Below are positions 58,814-64,000 of a DNA stretch of 64,000 bases, piece after piece. The DNA comes from Protula sp. h YS-2021. Its lineage: Eukaryota > Annelida > Polychaeta > Sabellida > Serpulidae. Within the stretch, counting starts at the first letter, position 1. Each line of letters begins with the position of its first letter. The DNA is taken from positions 37,552,723 through 37,616,722 of the forward strand of contig OX457026.1 in assembly GCA_949752745.1 (NCBI GenBank), written 5' to 3'. The notes under the pieces were generated by a model that worked only from the letters and a program-made list of their open reading frames with translations, was not told where the DNA came from and made no database searches. The position numbers and the translations under genes are program-made.

Positions 58814-59119
58814 ATGAACTCAAGCTTGCAACTATCTCTAGATTACTTGGGTGAACTGACGATCTGTTACTTTGGAACTTTCATTATCCTTTCTCCTGAA
58901 GATGAAGCTGTGGTGAAGGATTATTTCGAATTTTTACCAATAACAGGCTTTCATCTGCAAGTCTCGGAAGATCTTAAAGTGAAAGTTGCTAAACGCGACT
59001 ATGAACGCTGTATACAATTTCAGCAGTGTGATGAGTTTATCGGACGCTATAATTTCATCACCCTCAATGCAGAACATTGGAGTCAAGTTTTTAATGCTTG
59101 GCAGGAACTTGAAACTTAA
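58814..59119 (+). CDS. PC4-like segment 2, open frame
   Basis: 101 codons, intact, same strand and spacing as segment 1. It contains LTICYFGTFIILSPEDEAVV and near the end RYNFITLNAEHWSQVFNAWQ, whose I-x-L-x-x-x-x-W-x-x-x-F pattern repeats the end of segment 1. I know no better family match. It could be a diverged single-strand-binding protein or an accessory protein of the element. Only ~70 bases separate it from the previous segment. Confidence 0.4.
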   Translation: MNSSLQLSLDYLGELTICYFGTFIILSPEDEAVVKDYFEFLPITGFHLQVSEDLKVKVAKRDYERCIQFQQCDEFIGRYNFITLNAEHWSQVFNAWQELET

Positions 59120-59421
59120 CTTTGACCTATGGACATGTGCAATTGATAAGTGGTTCAAAGAACATGACTTTACGTCTAATATGTGGACTATGATAAAGAC
59201 TATGAAAGGTTTAAATTACGCTAAATATGTGGACTATGATAAAGACTATGAAAGATTTAAATGAATTGACACTATCAAACCATGTTGATGTGAAAGTAAT
59301 TGGGTTGGATAAATGTTATGTCAGTTTTCATAGCATTTATAAACAGGGTGATAACATTTATGATACTTATATTAATTTAAGTTGTTGTAAGTGGACTAAT
59401 ATGTTACATGTATTAGCATAA
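59120..59421 (+). pseudogene. PC4-like segment 3 with internal 46-bp duplication
   Basis: The open part 59227-59421 encodes HVDVKVIGLDKCYVSFHSIY and YDTYINLSCCKWTNMLHVLA, again ending I-x-L-x-x-x-x-W-x-x-M-L. Before it, the phrase ATGTGGACTATGATAAAGAC occurs at 59181 and 59227, a 46-bp direct duplication that shifts frame and probably broke continuity with segment 2. Confidence 0.4.
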
Positions 59422-59559
59422 TACGTATTTGAATTTTTTTGTTCTCAATAATTGTAAATATTTCTGATTTCATATGATAAATAAAAAAACACATATGACG
59501 CTTTTCAACTTTTAAATTTTTTTCTCTCTCAAACAATACTTGATTATAATACATAACAA

Positions 59560-59720
59560 TATATATATATGTAATATATGATATATATGGTTTACGGGTG
59601 AGTTGACACCTTGCCAGGGATTCTTCCTTAAAAATGAAAAAGAAAGGGTTTACGAGTGAATTAACACCACTACAGGGACACATTTAAATGAAAAAAGGTT
59701 TACGGTGAATTAACACCACG
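59560..59720. repeat. triple motif between converging Polinton gene blocks
   Basis: GGTTTACGGGTGAGTTGACACC (one base may be split), GGTTTACGAGTGAATTAACACC and GGTTTACGGTGAATTAACACC occur at about 59588, 59646 and 59697, each followed by a CCAGGGA/CAGTGAC-like phrase. They sit exactly where plus-strand and minus-strand genes meet. Confidence 0.6.
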
Positions 59721-59884
59721 CCAGTGACCCTCCAGTGACTCAATAGAATGATATTATTAATCATTTAGATAAACATATCACTTAAAACTTAACTATAAAT
59801 TTAAACATTAAACAAGTTTAATAGAACAATGGTTTATATGTCTACATACAAAGTCTTTGATCACAAAATCTCTATCACTTCTTT

Positions 59885-60232
59885 TTAAATATCTAAAATA
59901 TCAAACTTGCTGTGATCTCGAGCTCTATGTAATATATAGTACACACAATAAAATCCACAAGTATTGAAAATGAGTTGTTGAAGCGGTATGGGATTATACA
60001 CATAGTCATTATTCAAAAACTTTTCTAAACGAATATCTGTAGATGCAAGTCCGTAAAGCAAAATATTCCATAACTTTGTCAAAGTACACGGCAACCCAAT
60101 GTTCACCAGGTTCAACATGATTGTCTGTGTTGATGACATAGATTCCTTGCTGTAATGCTGGCAGTTCATCCAAAGGAAACACTCTGTGGAATAAGTCTTT
60201 TGTCATGACATCATGAGTCAACATGGCATCTA
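59885..60232 (-). pseudogene. PRO: Polinton adenain-like cysteine protease, frameshifted
   Basis: Maturation protease of the C5 type, used by adenoviruses and Polintons to process virion proteins. Visible: LTHDVMTKDLFHRVFPLDEL (from ~60225), IYVINTDNHVEPGEHWVAVY with the catalytic His at ~60100, then in another frame GLASTDIRLEKFLNNDYVYN and NTCGFYCVYYILHR with the catalytic Cys region at ~59930-59965. The frame changes near 60065, and the acidic residue expected just before YGL is missing there, so the enzyme is inactive. Confidence 0.85.
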
Positions 60233-60270
60233 TCTGCTTCGTGTTAATGATTGATAATCAAACTTATTCA

Positions 60271-61481
60271 ATGATGTTACCAAATTCAGCATAGACTATG
60301 ACATTGACTGTATTTTGCCAAGCATCTCCAGGTTTCCATGTTTGATAAGGGCGTAATTTCCATCGTCATTATAATCAGGTGTTAAGTCGAAAGAAAATAT
60401 ACCATAACCTCTAGGCCAATCTTTCCGTTTTATGATGGAACTTTTCGCACCATTCAATTTATCAAAGATTTGCAAAGAGTTTTAAAAGCGTCAAAATATT
60501 TTCCTTGAACTATGTTAAGCTTCAGATGTTTGCATAGAACTGGTTCACCATCAGTGTAAAGCTGCATGTATTTAAGATTAAAATGTGCAAAATGGTATGG
60601 ATTTCTCAACACTGTTCCAGCAAAGGCTTCATTATGAAGCATTCCATTGACAATACGTTTTAGTAACTCGACCAGAAAGATATAATCTTTCACAAAAGAT
60701 TGAAATCCAGCTGGAATGGTTAAAATTTACATTTTTTTCTGGCAACAGGAAACTTGGCAGGAGTTTTCATCAATGCGTCTGTATGTCCTAGCTGAATAGC
60801 TGGACTAGCCCTCACTTTGCGAATAGTTAAAAACGCATCTCTCACTTCTACTTTAAAACCATAATTTGCATCCATTAATACGTATTCATCTTTTTGTCTA
60901 TGTAAACGCAATTTCATACTAATACCATTGGGAAGATAGCGTTCTTGAAGGTATTATTTACAGCCATTAATAAATATTCATCTTTTTGCCTATGCAAACG
61001 CAATTTCACACTATTGGAAAGATAACGATCCTGCTCAAACAAACCTGCTCTTAAGGCATCTGTAAGCATAAAGTCACGACTTAGACGCGTGTGCAAATAA
61101 CGACTATGTAAACCATTGTTTCCTGCTTCATCTATTTCGCCACCCTCATTATTTACATAAAAGCCTGTTATATACTTTCCGTGATTAAGTAATTTCACCA
61201 CACGAGAATTCATCGATCCAGCAGTATCGTTATAGATGACTGCACCATCTCTTTTGACAATAATACATACAATATGAAGTCTGCTATTCTTTAAATCTAA
61301 ATATTCTTCTGTACTAGCAGGAATATAAAATTCTATTGGAGCACCATCTCTAATGGCAGTGAGTGGTTGGTTGACAGTCTACACCATAACTTTTTTCTAC
61401 AGCAGTTTGTGTTGGTGGTATACAAAACCATTCCAATGGAGAAAGGCTACATTCACAAGAATGATCATATATGATTGACAT
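60271..61481 (-). pseudogene. MCP: Polinton major capsid protein (double jelly-roll), broken
   Basis: Structural protein that would form the capsid shell. It starts with MSIIYDHSCECS at 61481 and IPPTQTAVEKS (~61420); then APIEFYIPASTEEYLDLKNS (~61345-61290), an open stretch to 60914 with ALRAGLFEQDRYLSNSVKLR, a further one from 60917 with KVEVRDAFLTIRKVRASPAI, and near the end NPYHFAHFNLKYMQLYTDGE (~60610) and RGYGIFSFDLTPDYNDDGNY (~60400-60345). There is at least one in-frame stop near 61390, several frame changes, a deleted middle portion, and a ~106-bp internal duplication at 60840-61030. Confidence 0.85.
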
Positions 61482-61489
61482 TGTGTGTT

Positions 61490-61830
61490 TCTTATTTTAC
61501 AAAAGTATCTTTTGATATTGTTCCCTTCACTTTTTTCTGCTTCTAGCAACTTTCTTTGGTGTACCTCGCTTATCAATAGCACAACAACTTCTTGCGCTAC
61601 ACGATTAGTCACGTCGTTAACCATATTATTTGCAGATTTTTTTTAAAATGTAGCGCAAACAATTTTAGCCCATGCCTTAATAAGTGGGATAGCTTTACGA
61701 GCCAATACCATCTCCATATTGTATTGGTGCACCTTTAAATCCTGTTAAATCACCACCAACATGGTGAAGAAAATGGCTGAGGTATGCAGATGAATCGTGT
61801 CTATATGATTTCATAATGTATTTATAATAC
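61490..61830 (-). pseudogene. Polinton small Gly-rich/amphipathic protein, broken
   Basis: Between the two capsid genes. Readable pieces include HHVGGDLTGFKGAPIQYGDG, KAIPLIKAWAKIV and MVNDVTNRVAQEVVVLLISE. Gly-rich start, hydrophobic helix and charged tail match the small proteins usually found at this place in Polintons, possibly virion core or membrane-acting. Frames change at least twice. Confidence 0.5.
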
Positions 61831-61849
61831 TTTTTGTCGAAAATGAAGT

Positions 61850-62420
61850 TTACAGATTACTTTTCCAGTTTGAAATATATGTGTGTCATCCTTAATATTG
61901 ATTTCTATCGTGTCAAATTTTGATGTGTTAACAGGTACGTAACAGGTAGGTAACGAGGCTCTCCATACGTTTTCATAATATCAGAAGGTTAATGCCGTTG
62001 ATCTGGTATAAATCCTAAAATCTCAGCTAATCCAGTAGAAAAGGCAAGTACATAATTAATTGTCAAAGTAATTTTCAAAGAGTTTTCATTAATAAATATT
62101 GTTAATGCTTCATTTCCTGCAGTACATATTTCAGATATGGATCTATAGTAACCATATGGAATGGCAACTTCATGAAACGTATCATCTAATGATGAAAGAT
62201 AATCGATGATATAGTCCATTCCTTCTCACATTGTCTTCCTCTTCCATGTATGTGGGTATTGAATTTCAGCTAAGGCCACTTCATATTTTCCTTCCAAATG
62301 TAATGTACAAGGCAAATGAATTTAATAATTAGAGGCTTTATTAGTAAGATAACAGTTAACACTAGCATTACTGGCAAAATAATGTTGTTGACTCCATGAT
62401 GACTAAATTGTATATGCACG
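61850..62420 (-). pseudogene. Polinton minor capsid (penton-like) protein, broken
   Basis: Single jelly-roll type vertex protein. Pieces: HYFASNASVNCYLTNKASNY (~62390-62330), CTLHLEGKYEVALAEIQYPH (~62310-62255), an open stretch 61989-62219 with VAIPYGYYRSISEICTAGNE and STGLAEILGFIPDQRH, and FDTIEINIKDDTHIFQTGKV near 61920-61865. Broken by a stop near 62325, one near 62232, and a frame change around 61990. Confidence 0.8.
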
Positions 62421-62429
62421 TTGACGGAC

Positions 62430-62640
62430 TGGATGTTTAGATACAGTACGTCGTGCATGACGCGCGCCGTTTACACTACACGCATTGCGTGCGTTGCTGG
62501 CATTGTTGCTTTCTATTATCATCCACCATTTCCTGAACAAAATTCTTCCAACCTCGAGGTAGTGCATGCCGTTCTTTTCTGCTTGTAGCAACCACTGCGT
62601 CTTTCAGGAAATCTCTCTAAACTTCTCTTCATACTTCTTA
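62430..62640 (-). pseudogene. Polinton small ORF of unknown role
   Basis: Alternative frames give KERHALPRGWKNFVQEMVDD (~62580-62520) followed by basic, Ala/Arg-rich sequence. I do not recognise the family. Position upstream of the penton-like gene suggests a structural or DNA-binding protein. Confidence 0.35.
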
Positions 62641-62919
62641 ACTTCTTAAGTTATGTTACTTTCACATGATATTTAGGTTGAAAATGGTTTTAAAATGTTA
62701 ACTGCTACGACTTTTCCTATTTTTCTGCAACAGATGTTACAGCAGACTTTTGTTGTTGTGATTGAATTATTCGTAAGTTGAGACATTTCTGTAGCAGTTT
62801 TCTTTTCATTTTTAAAAGTTTATCCGCTTTAGTTTTAATACCATTATTTGAAGGATGACTTGCTAATAATTTTCTATATTCTGATCCAGCAATTCATGCT
62901 TCATTTTAACAATTGAGCT

Positions 62920-63219
62920 AATATAAAAGTGAAAGTGCTGCAGTTGTTCCAATAAATCCACCTTTTTGATGAATCAACTCCTTTTACGCTTAAAGAAAAT
63001 TTCTTATTATCCAGTTGTCGAATATTTATTGTTCACGCTTTAATTTTTTATACATATGTGACTTCAATGGTAAATACCCATGTAATATATTCAAACATAT
63101 TTCAAACGAACTGGATATTCATCTTTTGTAGCTTGCTTTAATAAGGATTTACATCGTTTAGCACTACTACGTGCTAATAAATGAAGAAATGGTTGATTTG
63201 CTTGAATTCGTCTAGACAT
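62920..63219 (-). pseudogene. Polinton small basic protein with hydrophobic end, broken
   Basis: Starts MSRRIQANQPFLHLLARSSA at 63219, then KRCKSLLKQATKDEYPVRLK, and finishes near 62930 with QKGGFIGTTAALSLL. A basic body ending in a Gly-Gly-Phe-rich hydrophobic segment is typical of a small conserved Polinton protein of uncertain function. Frame changes occur near 63095 and 63010. Confidence 0.5.
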
Positions 63220-63229
63220 CTTGACATTC

Positions 63230-63580
63230 AATACCAAACTGTGGTAATTCTTCTTCATTCATTATTTTATTCAATAAAAGTAATGTGTATCACTTGGTAG
63301 AATTCCTGGTAACTTATCTTCTGTCTTTGGTTTTAAATCAATAAATAAATACCCATGAAGTTTGCTTGTAGCATCTTGATATGCCTCAATTAAAAAGTAA
63401 GATATCTCTGGATACATTTGCCAAGCCAGTGTACTAATCTGTTGACTTTCCCTTGGAATTTTAAAGAGAATAGTGTCATGTGTAATTTAAACTAATATTA
63501 AGCATTTCCTTTCCATTGTGAAAGAGACTGTGTACGATGAAAATAATGCATAAATTTTCATGACAACTTCCAATGCTAAA
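63230..63580 (-). pseudogene. Polinton conserved ORF, fragment
   Basis: YFLIEAYQDATSKLHGYLFI and DLKPKTEDKLPGILPSDTHY are readable at about 63400-63300, preceded by a less clear stretch (TILFKIPRESQQISTLAWQM). The L-L-D-L-K-P-type phrase recurs in Polinton gene sets, but I cannot name the protein. Stops interrupt it. Confidence 0.4.
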
Positions 63581-63584
63581 TAAT

Positions 63585-64000
63585 CTGGTCATCAGATTCC
63601 TTTACCCAACTATTAAATTTCTTTAACCAGTCTAACCACTTGACAAATAATTGTTACACACATCGTCTTTTTCGTGCCTTCAAAGATTTTTCAATTTTGT
63701 ATACGGATTGATCGTCTTTTGAAACAGGTTGTAATTCTTCTTCATAGAAATGACCATCAATATCTTCGTCTAAGAGGTCTTTGACACGATGCAAGTGTAT
63801 TCCTTGCTTCTTACAACGATGTGTGAGAGTGAACACTTCTTGTGTTTATTTTATATGGTAATTCCTTTAAAATAGATATTTCGTGTGTGAAATGTGAACA
63901 TGTTGACCAATGCTAAACTTGTAGGGTCTTGGCTTTTTCTTGGATTTCAATTTCAATTTATCAATTTATATTTAAGTCTAGATTTTACTGGTTGAAGTAA
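63585..64000 (-). pseudogene. INT: Polinton retroviral-type integrase, C-terminus with chromodomain
   Basis: C-terminal part of the integrase that inserts the element; the catalytic core would lie beyond 64000. Visible: PRPYKFSIGQHVHISHTK (~63935-63880), then 63836-63654 with HFYEEELQPVSKDDQSVYKI, and the chromodomain phrases KIEKSLKARKRRC and QLFVKWLDWLKKFNSWVKE (~63655-63595). One in-frame stop lies between the last two phrases at 63654. Chromodomains are a known feature of Polinton integrases. Confidence 0.8.

Larger units (their letters stand above)
56120..64000. mobile_element. decayed Polinton/Maverick element, runs off right edge
   Basis: A large self-synthesising, virus-like DNA transposon. 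Recognised on the plus strand: family B DNA polymerase fragments and a PC4-like block. On the minus strand, in order from the middle to the right edge: adenain-type protease, double-jelly-roll major capsid, a Gly-rich small protein, penton-like minor capsid, other small proteins and the integrase C-terminus with chromodomain. This gene set and the convergent layout are diagnostic. Every gene carries stops, frameshifts or deletions, so the copy is dead. The integrase core and right end lie beyond 64000. Confidence 0.9.

Overview
This is animal nuclear DNA: one intron-rich gene surrounded and invaded by many kinds of repeats. The gene is the minus-strand TFIID subunit TAF2, with 25 short exons recognised between 40931 and 21614. 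The repeat mix (DIRS-type YR retroelement, Polinton/Maverick, hAT-like elements, LINE relics, and elements ending in a tetranucleotide run plus hairpin) suggests a lophotrochozoan, most likely a mollusc. That taxonomic call is inference. No rRNA, tRNA gene, CRISPR or bacterial-style operon was seen.

Layout. 1-2082: no gene recognised. 2083-10109: a nearly complete DIRS-like retrotransposon with 181-bp inverted terminal repeats that look identical by eye, gag-like ORFs, an RT/RNase H/methyltransferase-like ORF, a tyrosine recombinase ORF and the diagnostic internal complementary region. 10110-21540: repeat-rich intergenic DNA with two LINE relics. The second LINE is split by a 51-bp minisatellite and a ~125-146-bp tandem array. 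21541-40931: TAF2 and its introns, which carry minisatellites, an hAT-like MITE, a 1.56-kb element with long palindromic inverted ends, and a duplicated 5' splice site. 40932-42470: dispersed repeats. 42755-52480: about 9.7 kb of satellite built from ~350-bp monomers in a higher-order A-B-C pattern, including a 2.1-kb block present twice about 6.58 kb apart. 52481-53582: an 834-bp hAT element with a perfect 8-bp target duplication, nested in another hAT-like repeat. 53583-56100: little recognisable apart from a 131-bp MITE, a GC-rich palindrome cluster and low-complexity runs. 56120-64000: a decayed Polinton/Maverick that runs off the right edge. It has polB and a PC4-like block on the plus strand. 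The adenain-type protease, double-jelly-roll capsid, small virion-like proteins, penton-like capsid and integrase chromodomain are on the minus strand.

How the parts work together. TAF2 exons agree in splice phase along the whole chain, so the host gene looks intact except that its first exon was not found. The DIRS ORFs form one retrotransposition module: RT/RNase H copies RNA, the inverted ends and complementary region template a circle, and the recombinase integrates it. The Polinton genes were a DNA-virus-like replication and packaging set but are now broken by stops, frameshifts and a lost polymerase catalytic residue. The least familiar item is a plus-strand block next to polB (58440-59421) that looks like three PC4/SUB1-like single-strand-DNA-binding repeats.
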